Assembly (NCBI RefSeq): GCF_016865525.2
Contig: NZ_CP075169.1
Span: 2,666,337 to 2,730,336, forward strand
Origin: Sodalis ligni
GTDB lineage: Bacteria > Pseudomonadota > Gammaproteobacteria > Enterobacterales > Enterobacteriaceae
Length of the DNA: 64,000 bases
Direction of reading: 5' to 3'
Shown piece after piece: positions 1-9,347 of this stretch. Position 1 is the first letter of the stretch. Every line of letters begins with the position of its first letter. A model generated the notes under the pieces. It had not been told where the DNA came from. It made no database searches and saw nothing but the letters and a program-made list of their open reading frames with translations. Made by a program: the position numbers and the translations under genes.

Positions 1-1
1 A

Positions 2-319
2 CTGCTGCGTCAGGGGGATGGGCTGCGCCAAAAAATCATCGACGGCTGCCGGGCCCGAGGCACGGCGCTATGCTCCACCGGCTACGGTTCGGTGTTCACG
101 TTCTGGCGTTCAAATGTGCCGCCGCTGGATTACCGGCAAGCGGCGGCAACGGCGGACAAAGCCTGGAGCCTCAAGCTGCATTTCGCCCTGCGCCGCCGCG
201 GTATTTTGGTGATGCCCTTTGCCTTCGGCCGCTTTTACCTTTCATTCAGCCACGATGAAGCGGTGCTGGAAACCCTGGCCGCCGCCTGCATTGAGTCGAT
301 TTCTGAATTATCTGAATAG
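2..319 (+). CDS. Class-III aminotransferase, C-terminal part (glutamate-1-semialdehyde aminomutase-like)
   Basis: An open frame enters from the left edge and stops at 317-319, so only the last 105 residues are visible. The segment FTFWR, then PLDYRQA, a short spacer, an LRRRGI turn and LSFSHDEAVLETL matches the C-terminal domain layout of PLP-dependent class-III aminotransferases of the HemL type, where an S/T-H-(T/D) segment precedes the last helix. The catalytic lysine and the PLP site lie upstream, outside the window. It could equally be a HemL-like transaminase acting on an amino sugar or amino acid, so no gene name is given. The regulator remnant downstream is on the opposite strand. Confidence 0.6.
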   Translation: MLRQGDGLRQKIIDGCRARGTALCSTGYGSVFTFWRSNVPPLDYRQAAATADKAWSLKLHFALRRRGILVMPFAFGRFYLSFSHDEAVLETLAAACIESISELSE

Positions 320-398
320 GTCGCCGCATCACTGTCCCTATCGCGGCGAATACCGGGCAGCCTGGATGGACCGCGGCGTGAAGCCCGCTTTGCGGCGA

Positions 399-1285
399 TC
401 ACCTGACAATCTGAATAGGCCGCGGTATCTCCGCCGCGGGCTGGGAGATAAGCTCGCGGATAAACTGCGCCAGCCGCCGGGTGCCCACATGGGCATCGGC
501 GGGCAGCAGCAGCGCCAGATCTAGGGGGTTCAGCGCCGGCAGGCGGTCATTTTGTCCTAAGATGCGCCAGTCCGGTGAAATCACCGAGGCCGGCAACACC
601 GTCAGCGCCGCCCCCACGCGCACCGCGGTTTCCACTCCGGTCAGGTGGGAAGAGGTGCAAACGATGCGCCAGCGCAGCCCGGCCTGGTCCAACGCCGCCA
701 GCACCTGCGGCCGCGACCGGCAGCCATCGGGGAACAGCACAATCGGCAGCACCGATTGCCGCTCCGGATAGCAATGTGGGGCCGTGCACCAGAGCTGGGC
801 TTCATGGCGCAGGAACTCCCCTGTTCCTGGCCCGGCTGGCGGGTGACTATCGCCAGATCCAGATGGCCTTCCTCCAGGGATTTTTGCAGCTTGAAGGAGA
901 AGTCGCTGACGATTTCCACCTGAAGCTGCGGATTGCGCTGGGAGAAGTTCTCAATCAGCGCCGCGCCCACGGTGCCCAGGTAATCATCGGGCATGCCGAT
1001 ACGGATGCGCGTCCTGGCGTCATAACAGCCCAGGGCGGACAGCGCCTCCTCTTCCAGCATCCGCATCTGGCGGGCGTACCCGATGAGTTTTTCACCGGCG
1101 GGCGTGAGGGTGATGCCCTGGCGGGAACGCTCCAGCAGCCGCTGGCCGAGATGTTTCTCCAGCCGGCTGAGCATGATACTCACCGCCGCCTGGGTTTTTC
1201 CCAATTGCTCGGCGGCGGCGGTAAAACTGCCGTGATCGTACACGGCGACAAAGGCGGCAAGGGTATCATTATCGAGATGGCGCAT
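399..1285 (-). pseudogene. LysR-family transcriptional regulator, frameshifted
   Basis: The start at 1285 gives an N-terminal winged helix (DNDTLAAFVAVYDHGSF, then QAAVSIMLSRLEKHLG) followed by a LysR substrate-binding domain. The frame is lost at 818-821 on the plus strand: a run of four C there would have to be five for the protein to read on as EFLRHEAQLW and continue into VLPIVLFPDGCRSRP and the C-terminal half, which stays open to 399. One missing base in a homopolymer is therefore the only lesion, so it is either a very young pseudogene or a sequencing error. The restored length of about 295 residues is normal for the family. It is convergent with the aminotransferase end, and its target genes are not evident. 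Confidence 0.8.
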
Positions 1286-1383
1286 AGTGCTTTCCGGTGG
1301 AGAAACAGGCAGTGGAGCAATGCAAGATTTATTCCAAATTCCTCCAGGTAACTCGCCATCCATTCCGGCATGGATGGCGGTGC

Positions 1384-2520
1384 TCACACCGGTGCCGCAA
1401 GCGTTTCATGGGCTCTGCGCGCAAAGGCCTCTCCGCCGGCGTCGAACAGGTGCGCATGGCGCGCCGGGATAAACAGGCCCACCTCATCGTCCAGGCTAAG
1501 CTGCCGCTGCTCGCCGTGGCGCACCACCAGCGTCTCGAAGCCCGGCACGGCGATATAATAATAGGCCGCTTCCCCCAGATGCTCGATATGCTGGATCCTG
1601 CCAGACAACTGCGCCTCCCGCGGAGGGCATAGCTGCAGATGCTCAGGGCGTATGCCGACTTTCACCTCATCCCGCGCGGCGGCGGCGGGGGCGGCCACAT
1701 GCACCCTAACCACCTGCGTTCCCGCCAGCATAACCTGCACGCCTTCCCCGTCGCTGCCGATAAACCGGGCGGGCAGGAAATTCATCTTCGGCGAACCGAT
1801 AAACCCCGCCACGAATTCATTCACCGGATGATGGTAAAGCGTCAGCGGATGTCCCACCTGGGCAATGGAACCCTTGTTCAGCATCGCCGCGCCGCTGTTA
1901 AGCAGTACTATCTTATCCGCCAGCGTCATGGCTTCCACCTGATCGTGGGTCACATAAATCATGCTGTTGCCTAACTGATGGTGCAGCTTGGCTATTTCCA
2001 CCCGGGTGGCTACCCGCAGCGAGGCATCCAGGTTCGACAGCGGCTCGTCGAACAAAAACACCTCGGGATCCCGCACGATGGCTCGGCCGATAGCCACCCG
2101 CTGGCGCTGGCCGCCGGACAGCGCTTTGGGCAGCCGCGCCAATAACGGCTCCAATTGCAGAATCTTAGCGGCGTTCAGCACCCGGCGCTGGATTTCTCCT
2201 TTGTTTACCTTGGCCAGCTTCAGGTTAAAGGCCATATTGTCGAAAATGGTCATGTGGGGATAAAGCGCATAGCTTTGAAACACCATGGCCACCCCGCGTT
2301 CCGAGGGCGGCAGTTTGTTCACCAGCCGATCGCCGATATAGATTTCCCCCTCGGTAATGGTTTCCAGGCCGGCAATCATACGCAGCAACGTGGATTTGCC
2401 GCAGCCGGAAGGGCCGATAAAGACATAAAATTCCCCATGCTTGATTTCAAGGGAGACGTTATTAATCACCGGCGTGTCGTGAAAGCGCTTATTGACATTA
2501 TTCAGGCGTATGGTGGACAT
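1384..2520 (-). CDS. Carbohydrate ABC transporter ATP-binding protein (MalK/UgpC type)
   Basis: A 378-residue cytoplasmic ATPase that energises the importer encoded just upstream on the same strand. Walker A GPSGCGKST lies near residue 37, the Q-loop at VFQSYALYPHMT, the signature LSGGQRQR, Walker B VFLFDEPLSNLD and the switch histidine in YVTHDQVEAM. A C-terminal TOBE/MalK regulatory domain of about 140 residues follows. The stretch LLNSGAAMLNKGSIAQVG is a little longer than the usual loop before the TOBE domain. It is the last gene of the five-gene minus-strand run 6532-1384, 18 bp after the permease stop. The family handles sugars, polyols and glycerol phosphates, so the substrate must come from context. 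Confidence 0.93.
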   Translation of the reverse strand: MSTIRLNNVNKRFHDTPVINNVSLEIKHGEFYVFIGPSGCGKSTLLRMIAGLETITEGEIYIGDRLVNKLPPSERGVAMVFQSYALYPHMTIFDNMAFNLKLAKVNKGEIQRRVLNAAKILQLEPLLARLPKALSGGQRQRVAIGRAIVRDPEVFLFDEPLSNLDASLRVATRVEIAKLHHQLGNSMIYVTHDQVEAMTLADKIVLLNSGAAMLNKGSIAQVGHPLTLYHHPVNEFVAGFIGSPKMNFLPARFIGSDGEGVQVMLAGTQVVRVHVAAPAAAARDEVKVGIRPEHLQLCPPREAQLSGRIQHIEHLGEAAYYYIAVPGFETLVVRHGEQRQLSLDDEVGLFIPARHAHLFDAGGEAFARRAHETLAAPV

Positions 2521-2538
2521 GGTCCGGTTCTCCTCGTT

Positions 2539-3366
2539 TTATTTCACGCCGCCCATGGTTAAGCCGCGGACCAGATGTTTTTGTACCAGCAGACCCAACA
2601 CCAGCATCGGCAGCATCACCAGCGTGCCGGCGGCGGTAAGCGGCCCCCATTCCGTGCCCTGGAAGGTCAGGAATGAGGTTATCGCCACCGGCAGCGTCTG
2701 GGTGGCATCGCCGGACAGGGTGAGCACAATCTGAAACTCGTTCCAGATGAAAAACAGCGTCAGCACGCCGGAGGCCGCCAGGCCGGTGCGGGCCAGGGGC
2801 AGCATGACGCGCAGGAACACCGTCCACTCCGAGGCGCCATCCACCAGCGCCGCTTCCCGCAGCTCCGGCGGAATATCCTCGAAAAAAGTGGTGATCATCA
2901 GAATGGTGAAGGGCACGTTCGCCACGGTATAGACAACGATCAATACCCAGTAGCTGTCGGTGAGCCCCAGGGTGGTAATCAGGTAATAAACCGGGATCAC
3001 CAGCATGATCACCGGCGCGAAGCGCAGGCTCATGACGAACTGTTTAGCCCGTCCCTTGCGCTCGATAAAAAACACTAATCCGTAGGCAAACAGCGCGCCG
3101 GTAAACAGGCACAGCAGGGTGGCGCTCAGGGAAATCAGCACGCTGTTGCCGAAGGCGCGGATAAAATCGCCGTTGCCCAGCACCTCGCGGTAGTTATCGA
3201 GGATCGGGTGGAACCACAGCTTCGGCGGCATGGCGAAGGCATCGATGCCGTTTTTCAGCGACATGGTCACCAGCCAATAAATCGGCAGCAGGAAAAACAG
3301 CAGAATCACCGCCAGCACCAGGTAAAACAGCGTGCGGCGCCCCAGATACTTTATCCGTTCAAACAT
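2539..3366 (-). CDS. Carbohydrate ABC transporter permease (MalG type)
   Basis: A 275-residue inner-membrane permease with about six hydrophobic segments. The first is LVLAVILLFFLLPIYWLV near the N-terminus. The conserved cytoplasmic EAA loop reads ELREAALVDGASEWTVFLRV, the docking site for the ATPase. The start ATG at 3366 overlaps the stop of the upstream permease by 8 bp, a sign of translational coupling. The short tail ending in GLTMGGVK is typical of MalG/UgpE partners. It pairs with the MalF-type permease at 3359-4219. Confidence 0.92.
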   Translation of the reverse strand: MFERIKYLGRRTLFYLVLAVILLFFLLPIYWLVTMSLKNGIDAFAMPPKLWFHPILDNYREVLGNGDFIRAFGNSVLISLSATLLCLFTGALFAYGLVFFIERKGRAKQFVMSLRFAPVIMLVIPVYYLITTLGLTDSYWVLIVVYTVANVPFTILMITTFFEDIPPELREAALVDGASEWTVFLRVMLPLARTGLAASGVLTLFFIWNEFQIVLTLSGDATQTLPVAITSFLTFQGTEWGPLTAAGTLVMLPMLVLGLLVQKHLVRGLTMGGVK

Positions 3367-4219
3367 CTTTCATTATCCGTTTACTGGCCAGGGAGAGGAC
3401 TGCTATCACCAGCAGCGTATTGATGATGGCAATCACCACCGCCTCGCTGATGCGGAAGTCCTGAAAACCGGTGAGATAGGCGAACATATTGGTGGTTTCC
3501 GTCGCCAGCGCCGGCCCGCCGCGGGTCATGACATAAATCAGATCAAAGGACTTGAAGGCGTCTATCATGCGCAGAAACAGGGCTATCAAGATGATGGGCT
3601 TGATCATGGGCAGCTTGATAAACGCCAGCAGCCGCCAGCCGTGGGCGCCGTCCAGTTCGGCGGCCTCCAGCGGCTCCTGGGGCAGGGCGTCCAGGCCGGC
3701 GGATACCAGCAGTATGATAAACGGCGTCCACTGCCAGACGTCCGCCAGGATGAGAGAAGCCATGGCGATGTCAGGATCCCCCAGCCAATCCACCGGCGCT
3801 ATCCCCAATAGGCCGAGCAGATAGTTGAACAGCCCGGCACCGGGATCGTAAAAAATGCGCCAGATAAGTCCGCCGACGATGGGCGTGACAATCATCGGCA
3901 GCAGCAACAGCGCCCGCACCAGACGGCGGCCGAAAAAATCGCCGCTGATAAACAGCGCCACGGCGCAGCCCAGCACCAGTTCGATAAGCGTCGAACCGGC
4001 CACATATACCAGGGTATGCCACAAGGAGTACCACAGCCGCGGCTGTTGCAGCACATCGATGAAGTTGGCCAGGCCGCTGAAAACAAAAGGCGGCGCCGAC
4101 ATCAGGTCAATATTGTACACCGCCAGGTAAATGGAATATCCCAGGGTATAAAACGAGACCAGCAATAGCGCGATGAGCAGCGGCCAGGTAAACGCCAGGC
4201 GCGTGAGTTTGGCTCTCAT
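3359..4219 (-). CDS. Carbohydrate ABC transporter permease (MalF type, short form)
   Basis: A 286-residue permease with about six membrane segments, beginning TWPLLIALLLVSFYTLGYSI. The EAA loop is EPLEAAELDGAHGWRLLAFI followed by KLP. It lacks the long periplasmic domain of true MalF and so resembles UgpA/LacF-like permeases of the CUT1 class. It starts 3 bp after the binding-protein stop and overlaps the next permease by 8 bp. The gene order binding protein-permease-permease-ATPase is the standard CUT1 arrangement. Confidence 0.92.
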   Translation of the reverse strand: MRAKLTRLAFTWPLLIALLLVSFYTLGYSIYLAVYNIDLMSAPPFVFSGLANFIDVLQQPRLWYSLWHTLVYVAGSTLIELVLGCAVALFISGDFFGRRLVRALLLLPMIVTPIVGGLIWRIFYDPGAGLFNYLLGLLGIAPVDWLGDPDIAMASLILADVWQWTPFIILLVSAGLDALPQEPLEAAELDGAHGWRLLAFIKLPMIKPIILIALFLRMIDAFKSFDLIYVMTRGGPALATETTNMFAYLTGFQDFRISEAVVIAIINTLLVIAVLSLASKRIMKDV

Positions 4220-4222
4220 GGC

Positions 4223-5491
4223 TTAGCGCGACAAGGCTTTGTCATTGTTGCTGTTGGCCTGCTGCAGCGCGCTTTCCACCGATTGCGTGCCCGCCAGCGC
4301 CTGCGACAGCGCAATGCCGGTATTATTGATAATCTGCGTGGACTGCGGCACCGCCGGCAGATAATTGGCATTGCCGTTTTTCAGCGCCGCCAGCATACCG
4401 TCCTTAAAGGCGCCGTAGCGCTTGGCGAACGCCGCGCTGTTGATGGCGCTAAGGGAACTCACGCCAGCATTGGGGTTGAGCTCGACGGATTTCATCTGCG
4501 TCTCTTTGTCGGTGGCCCAACTGATAAACTTCCAGGCCGCATCCTGATGTTTGCTTGCGCTGGCCAGATAGAGCCCGTGCACCTGCAGCGCGCCGCTGTT
4601 GCCCGGATGATCCCCCGGCTGGGCCGGAACCGGGGCGTAACCCACTTTACCCACCACGCTGGATTCCTTCGGATCTTCGTTAAAGCCGCCGTTTACCGTG
4701 GAGTCGATGGTCATGGCCGCTTTGCCCTGCTGGAACACCAGCCGGTTTTCCTGCCAGCCGAAATTCGCCGCGCCGATAGGCCCATAGTTCTTCAACAGGC
4801 TGACATAGGCCTTGGTGGCTTCAATGGCCTGGGGCGAGGCGATGGCGGATTTCCCGCCGTCAATCCACTGCCCGCCGTAGCCCCACAGGAACGCCGCCCA
4901 GGCAAAGGTGTTCTGGATGCCCTGCGCGCCGCGCAGGGTGATGCCGGCAATCTTGCCGCCGCTCTTCTCTTTGATGGTTTTGGCCGCCGCCGCCAGATCG
5001 TCAAAGGTTTTCGGCACCGGGATGCCGTATTGATTGAACAGGTCCTTGCGGTACATCAGGAAGGTGCTTTCGCCATACACTGGCAGCCCGTAAAAGTGAT
5101 TTTGGTAACGCAGGGTATCGGCATAGCCTTTGACAAAATCATTGGCGTCGTAAAAGGCGGTATCCCCTGACATCCACTTGTCCAGCGGCAGGATATAGCC
5201 GGCGGAGGCGTAACCCACGGCATGGACCCAGTCGTCCATCACCACGTCGTAACGGCCGCTTTTGGAGGAAAACGCCAGCAGCGCCTTGGAAGTCAGGTCG
5301 CTGTAGGGCACGATTTCCGCCTGCACCTTGATGCCGGTCTGTTTTTCAAACTCCGGCAACAGGGCCTTGATAGAGTCGCTGGTGCTGTGCCCTTCCAGCA
5401 GGACGCGGAGGGTTTCCTGGGCGCCGGCGTGACCGGAGAAGAACAACAGGGTGCTGACGGCCGCGCCGAGGCGAAGGATCTTCATGCTCAT
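4223..5491 (-). CDS. Extracellular sugar-binding protein (ABC solute-binding family 1)
   Basis: A 422-residue periplasmic receptor for the importer. A Sec signal peptide (MKILRLGAAVSTLLFFSGHA, cleaved near AGA|QE) is followed by TLRVLLEGHSTSDSIKALLP and the usual family-1 landmarks: YDVVMDDWVHAVGYASAGYI, LPVYGESTFLMYRKDLF and WIDGGKSAI. ATG codons at 5491 and 5485 are both possible; the second leaves a more typical signal peptide. The gene lies 27 bp after the oxidoreductase. The ligand cannot be read from sequence; the neighbouring nanE/nanK suggest an N-acyl amino sugar or sialic-acid derivative. Confidence 0.9.
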   Translation of the reverse strand: MSMKILRLGAAVSTLLFFSGHAGAQETLRVLLEGHSTSDSIKALLPEFEKQTGIKVQAEIVPYSDLTSKALLAFSSKSGRYDVVMDDWVHAVGYASAGYILPLDKWMSGDTAFYDANDFVKGYADTLRYQNHFYGLPVYGESTFLMYRKDLFNQYGIPVPKTFDDLAAAAKTIKEKSGGKIAGITLRGAQGIQNTFAWAAFLWGYGGQWIDGGKSAIASPQAIEATKAYVSLLKNYGPIGAANFGWQENRLVFQQGKAAMTIDSTVNGGFNEDPKESSVVGKVGYAPVPAQPGDHPGNSGALQVHGLYLASASKHQDAAWKFISWATDKETQMKSVELNPNAGVSSLSAINSAAFAKRYGAFKDGMLAALKNGNANYLPAVPQSTQIINNTGIALSQALAGTQSVESALQQANSNNDKALSR

Positions 5492-5518
5492 GATATGACC
5501 TTTTCTGGTAGTAGGATT

Positions 5519-6532
5519 TCAGACGTGAACAATTTCGCCGCTGCGGGCGGAGTCCATAATGGCAAGAGTGATACGCAACGCCTCGCCGGCCTCTTCGCCG
5601 GTGGCCACGCTGGTGCCGCCGCTGCGCAGATCGCTGATGAACGCCATCAGTTCTTCCCGCAGATCCCCCTTGATTTCCCCCTGGCTCAGCGGCCAGTGCT
5701 GTGTATCGATATAGCGATTCATCTCTTCGCTGGCGTAATAGAGGCCGGATTCGCCGCACTCCACCTCGAACAGGCCGCCGGTGGTCAGGATCGACATCTT
5801 GGCGTCCAGCAGGGTGCGCGAACCCGCCGGCAGGGCCCATGAACTTTCCAGGTTCACCACGGCGCCGTCGGCAAAACGGATAATGGCGAACACCGCGTCT
5901 TCCGTGCCCAAATGACCCAAACGTTTATTGGTGGTCTGCGCATACACCGTCACCGGGCGGGTATGCTTGAGCAGCCACAGCACCATATCCACATCGTGCA
6001 CCGTGACATGCAGCGGCAGCGGCAGGCTGCCGCCATAGCGGGCCGGTCCCTCGATGGCCGGGCTATTGCGCCGCGCCGCGATATGGCTGATTTCCCCCGC
6101 CTCGCCGGAGGCGATAATCTCCCGGGCGCGGGAATAACGGGGATCGAAGCGCAGCAAAAAACCGATGCCCAGCCTGACTCCGGCGTCGCGGGCGGCGTCG
6201 ACGATCGCCCGGCCGTCCTCAAGCGTGGCGGCGATGGGTTTTTCCAGGAAAATATGCTTGCCGGCTTTAGCCGCCGCCAGGGCCGGCGCCAGATGAAAGT
6301 CATCCTTGGTGCAGATGCTCACCATATCCAGGTCCGGCAGCGCCAGCATTTCCTGGTAATCGCTAAAGCATTGCACCGCCGGGATCCACTGTTTCAACGC
6401 TTCGCAGCGGGCCACATCCGGGTCGGCGATGCCGATAACCTCCACGCCGTACAACTGCTGATATACCCGGGCATGCATGGCACCCATAAATCCGGCACCA
6501 ATCACGCCGACCTTGATAATGCGGTCTTTCAT
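5519..6532 (-). CDS. Gfo/Idh/MocA-family NAD(P)-dependent oxidoreductase
   Basis: A 337-residue cytoplasmic enzyme with an N-terminal Rossmann fold (VGVIGAGFMGAMHARVYQ, GXGXXG fingerprint), the family EKP motif in HIFLEKPIAAT (the Lys is catalytic or co-substrate binding) and a C-terminal dimerisation domain with HVTVHDVDMVLWL holding the H-x3-D pair. Members oxidise or epimerise sugars, inositols and amino sugars, and one branch (NanOx/YjhC) converts 2,7-anhydro-sialic acid to sialic acid by an oxidation-reduction cycle. It is the first gene of the minus-strand operon with the ABC importer and is divergent from nanE. Assignment to the NanOx branch is an inference from context only. Confidence 0.88.
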   Translation of the reverse strand: MKDRIIKVGVIGAGFMGAMHARVYQQLYGVEVIGIADPDVARCEALKQWIPAVQCFSDYQEMLALPDLDMVSICTKDDFHLAPALAAAKAGKHIFLEKPIAATLEDGRAIVDAARDAGVRLGIGFLLRFDPRYSRAREIIASGEAGEISHIAARRNSPAIEGPARYGGSLPLPLHVTVHDVDMVLWLLKHTRPVTVYAQTTNKRLGHLGTEDAVFAIIRFADGAVVNLESSWALPAGSRTLLDAKMSILTTGGLFEVECGESGLYYASEEMNRYIDTQHWPLSQGEIKGDLREELMAFISDLRSGGTSVATGEEAGEALRITLAIMDSARSGEIVHV

Positions 6533-6631
6533 TCTGCATTCCTTCTTTTCATGGTTTCAGGAGTCCCTCGGGATGATGCCAAAAAGGGGGGGCCGGTAGG
6601 GTGATGATGATACAAATATCATGCCAGTATA

Positions 6632-6822
6632 ATACCAGATGAATAATACTATTTAATTACATATATTTGTACTCATTCATGGCATTTTATTCGAGATAGA
6701 AGCTGGTAATTAGAGCGATAATGGCAGATTTTTAAGCACTATTTCAGTGCGCATTGTCACAAAACATGCGCAATTGTGGTGCCTTTGTTTTATTTTAAAA
6801 TACCAGTTTACATATCTGGTAT
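6632..6822. promoter_or_regulatory. Divergent promoter region with ATACCAG inverted-repeat operator
   Basis: The 344-bp AT-rich gap 6533-6876 separates the minus-strand transporter operon from nanE. It holds a perfect inverted repeat ATACCAG-N9-CTGGTAT at 6800-6822, about 55 bp before nanE. Further single half-sites lie on the other operon's side: ATACCAG at 6632-6638 and ATGCCAG at 6621-6627. Paired sites in front of both operons fit control by one regulator, most simply the GntR/HutC protein at 8486-9253. That link is inferred. Confidence 0.5.
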
Positions 6823-6876
6823 TAATATGCTTATCTGATCATCCACGCTGAACTAGCAAGAAGGACTGGGTAGGTT

Positions 6877-7569
6877 ATGAACCTGAGCGGGCTCGAACAT
6901 CAACTGGTTGTCTCCTGCCAACCCGTTTCCCTGGGGCCGATGGACCACCCGGATATCGTGGTGGCGATGGCGAAAAGCGCCGAACTGGCCGGCGCCGGGG
7001 CGGTGCGCATTGAGGGCATTAACAACATACGGCAGGTGGCGAGGAATTTGCATATTCCCATTATCGGCATCGTTAAGCGGGATCTGCCGGATTCACCGGT
7101 GCGCATTTCCCCTTTTCTGCAGGATATAATCGATCTGGCCGCCGCGGGGGCAAGTATCGTGGCTTTTGATGCCACCCATCGGGTTCGGCCGGTGCCGGTG
7201 GAGGCGCTCTACCGGCGGGCAAGGGAGTTGAAATTGACTATCATGGCGGACTGCGCCACCCTGGCGGAGGGTATCGCCGCGGCGGAGCTGGGCTGCGATC
7301 TTATCGGCACCACGCTGTCCGGTTATACCGAGGAAACCGCCGGGCAGCCCATGCACCGGCCGGATCTGGAATTGATTGCAGCCCTGGCGGCCCGCGGCTA
7401 CCGGGTCATGGCGGAAGGCCGTATCCGTGAACCGGCGCAGGCGGCGGCGGCCTTGGAAGCCGGCGCTTTTGCCGTCACCGTCGGCTCGGCCATCACCCGG
7501 GTGGAACATATTACCGAATGGTATCTCAGCGCGCTGGCGGGCGCGATAACACGGAGCAAGGGCGCATGA
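6877..7569 (+). CDS. nanE: N-acetylmannosamine-6-phosphate 2-epimerase
   Basis: A 230-residue TIM-barrel protein, the usual length for NanE, which converts ManNAc-6-P to GlcNAc-6-P in amino-sugar and sialic-acid catabolism. Recognisable segments are [20 protein letters not shown], the lysine in [36 protein letters not shown] followed by IGTTLSGYT, and the phosphate-binding [21 protein letters not shown] Shine-Dalgarno AAGAAGGA lies upstream of the ATG. The last bases overlap the kinase start in an ATGA junction. It is divergent from the ABC/oxidoreductase operon. Confidence 0.94.
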   Translation: MNLSGLEHQLVVSCQPVSLGPMDHPDIVVAMAKSAELAGAGAVRIEGINNIRQVARNLHIPIIGIVKRDLPDSPVRISPFLQDIIDLAAAGASIVAFDATHRVRPVPVEALYRRARELKLTIMADCATLAEGIAAAELGCDLIGTTLSGYTEETAGQPMHRPDLELIAALAARGYRVMAEGRIREPAQAAAALEAGAFAVTVGSAITRVEHITEWYLSALAGAITRSKGA

Positions 7570-8441
7570 TTCTGGCCTTGGATATCGGCGGCAGCAAAAT
7601 CTCCGCTGCACGCATAGAAGACGGCGGCATTGTCGAGCGGCATCAGGTGCCGATGCGTTATAACGAAGCGGCGTTTTTGGCAGCCGTCCGGGAAGTGGCC
7701 GATTTCGGCCGTCCGCCGGAGATGGTGGCGGTGGCGGCCACCGGCTTTTTGCATGACGGCAAGGTATTTTCAGTGAATATCAATACCATTCCCTTTTGGA
7801 AAGGTTTTCCGCTGGAAGCCGTGCTGCGCCGCCAATTCGCTTGTCCGGTGGTGATGCTTAACGATGCCCAGGCGGCCGCCTGGGGCGAATATCTGCCGCG
7901 GCGGGACAGGGTAAACAATCTGCTGTTTATCACCCTCTCAACCGGGGTCGGCGGCGGCGTGATCTGCGACGGACAGCTGCGCACCGGCCCCCACGGGCTG
8001 GCGGGACATATCGGCCATGCCTCCGTCAGCATCCCGCCGCTGGACGCGCCGGTCCCCCCTTGCGGCTGCGGCCGCCCGGATTGCCTGGAGCACGTGGCCT
8101 CCGGCACCGCCCTGGCGCGTCAGGCACTGGCATTGCTGGGGGAACCCATGGACAGTCGCGAACTGTTCAGCCGCATCCCCCAGGATGAACGCGCGGCGGC
8201 CATTGTGGATAATGCCGCCCGGGCGGTGGCCCAGGCCATCGCCAACTGCCTGATGCTGATGGATATCGAAGAAGCGGTGATCGGCGGAAGCGTCGGGCTG
8301 GCGGCGGACATGATCGAACGTATCCGGCGGGAACTCGATGGGCTGCCGGCGCTGTTCCGCCTGCCGGTAAGCCGCGCCATCGCCGGCGCCGATGCCGGTT
8401 TGCTGGGAGCGGCCGATTGGGCGATGCGGGCGGCGAGCTGA
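7566..8441 (+). CDS. nanK: ROK-family kinase, probable N-acetylmannosamine kinase
   Basis: A 291-residue ROK kinase; the ATG at 7566 ([11 protein letters not shown]) overlaps the nanE stop and is preferred over the in-frame upstream codon at 7518. The ATP loop is [15 protein letters not shown]. The catalytic Asp sits in [23 protein letters not shown] loop is present, then the ROK zinc motif [15 protein letters not shown]. Coupling to nanE makes ManNAc kinase the most likely role: ATP phosphorylation of ManNAc before epimerisation. NanA (sialate lyase), NagA and NagB are not in the window. Confidence 0.9.
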   Translation: MILALDIGGSKISAARIEDGGIVERHQVPMRYNEAAFLAAVREVADFGRPPEMVAVAATGFLHDGKVFSVNINTIPFWKGFPLEAVLRRQFACPVVMLNDAQAAAWGEYLPRRDRVNNLLFITLSTGVGGGVICDGQLRTGPHGLAGHIGHASVSIPPLDAPVPPCGCGRPDCLEHVASGTALARQALALLGEPMDSRELFSRIPQDERAAAIVDNAARAVAQAIANCLMLMDIEEAVIGGSVGLAADMIERIRRELDGLPALFRLPVSRAIAGADAGLLGAADWAMRAAS

Positions 8442-8485
8442 AGACAGGATTTACGTTTACACCGGCTTTGCTCCCCGCCTAAGCC

Positions 8486-9253
8486 TTACTGCTTATTGTT
8501 TCCTTCCCGCTGCAATTCCACCAAAAAATCATAGCTGTCGCCGCGATACCAGGTATGGGTGTATTCAATGGGCCGCCCGTCCTCAAGATAGCAGTGGCGC
8601 TCCACGTGCAGCGCCGGGCTGTGGGGCGGCAAATCCAGCAGTTGGCTGTAGGCCTTCGATAGCGGCTCGGCGCGGATGCGCTGCAGCGCCCGGGTCGGCA
8701 TGGTGCCTCCCTGCTGAAACACCCGATACAACGAATCCCCCATGGCCCCGAGTGACGGGATAAACGCCTGAGGCACCACGGCGATTTCCACCGCCATCGG
8801 CCTGTCGTCCACGGTGCGCAAACGTTTCAGCCGGTAAACCAGCGCGCCGGGGCTGAGATTCAGCGCGATGGTCTCCGACGGCGTGGCCTGGATCAACTCC
8901 TTCTCCAGCCAGCGGGTGCCGGGCTGGTAACCGCGGGACAGCATATCCTCGCTGAAGCTGGTAAGGGATGAGAGGGGTTTTTCCACCCGGCCGGCCACGG
9001 TACTGCGCGCGCCGCGGCGCTGGACTATCACCTGCGCCTGCGCCAGCTCGCTCAGCGCCCGCCGCACGGTGACCCTTGACAGGCCAAGCCCTTCGGAGAG
9101 CTCCCGTTCGCTGGGAATGGCATAGCCGGCTTTAATCACGCCGCTGTCCACCATTTCCCGAAAACCCTGCTCAAGGCGCTGATACAAAGGCCCCGCGCCG
9201 GGATTGGCGGCATCGCAATGTTTTTTCAGCATATCCATCAATTTCAGGTTCAT
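8486..9253 (-). CDS. GntR-family regulator, HutC/UTRA type
   Basis: A 255-residue repressor-type protein. The N-terminal winged helix (GPLYQRLEQGFREMVDSGVI, PSERELSEGLGLSRVTVRRA) is followed by a UTRA effector domain (SFSEDMLSRGYQPGTRWLEK; LVYRLKRLRTVDDRPMAVE). A longer frame opens at 9295, but MNLKLMDML at 9253 is the sensible start. It is convergent with nanK and probably controls this amino-sugar locus; effectors of related members are often amino-sugar phosphates. Its 5' flank carries one copy of a direct repeat that recurs 4.17 kb away. Confidence 0.88.
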   Translation of the reverse strand: MNLKLMDMLKKHCDAANPGAGPLYQRLEQGFREMVDSGVIKAGYAIPSERELSEGLGLSRVTVRRALSELAQAQVIVQRRGARSTVAGRVEKPLSSLTSFSEDMLSRGYQPGTRWLEKELIQATPSETIALNLSPGALVYRLKRLRTVDDRPMAVEIAVVPQAFIPSLGAMGDSLYRVFQQGGTMPTRALQRIRAEPLSKAYSQLLDLPPHSPALHVERHCYLEDGRPIEYTHTWYRGDSYDFLVELQREGNNKQ

Positions 9254-9270
9254 AGGTAGGCTACTGGGTT

Positions 9271-9347
9271 TGCCGGCCGGGGAAGATACCCTCATTTTAA
9301 TAGATTATGCCGGCAAAAATCTGTATTTGTTGACAAAGATTTGCTGC
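9271..9347. repeat. Direct repeat, left copy, flanking the PAAR island
   Basis: This segment is an imperfect copy of 13441-13515. The best core is 9296-9336 against 13464-13503 (TTTAATAGATTA..GCCGG..AAAAATCTGT ending in TTGACAA), about 36 of 41 positions identical by eye. It sits directly upstream of the GntR gene and may include its promoter. The rest of the gap 9348-9735 is AT-rich non-coding DNA, with a 12-bp palindrome GGTAACGTTACC at 9428-9439 and no gene that I can support. Confidence 0.6.
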
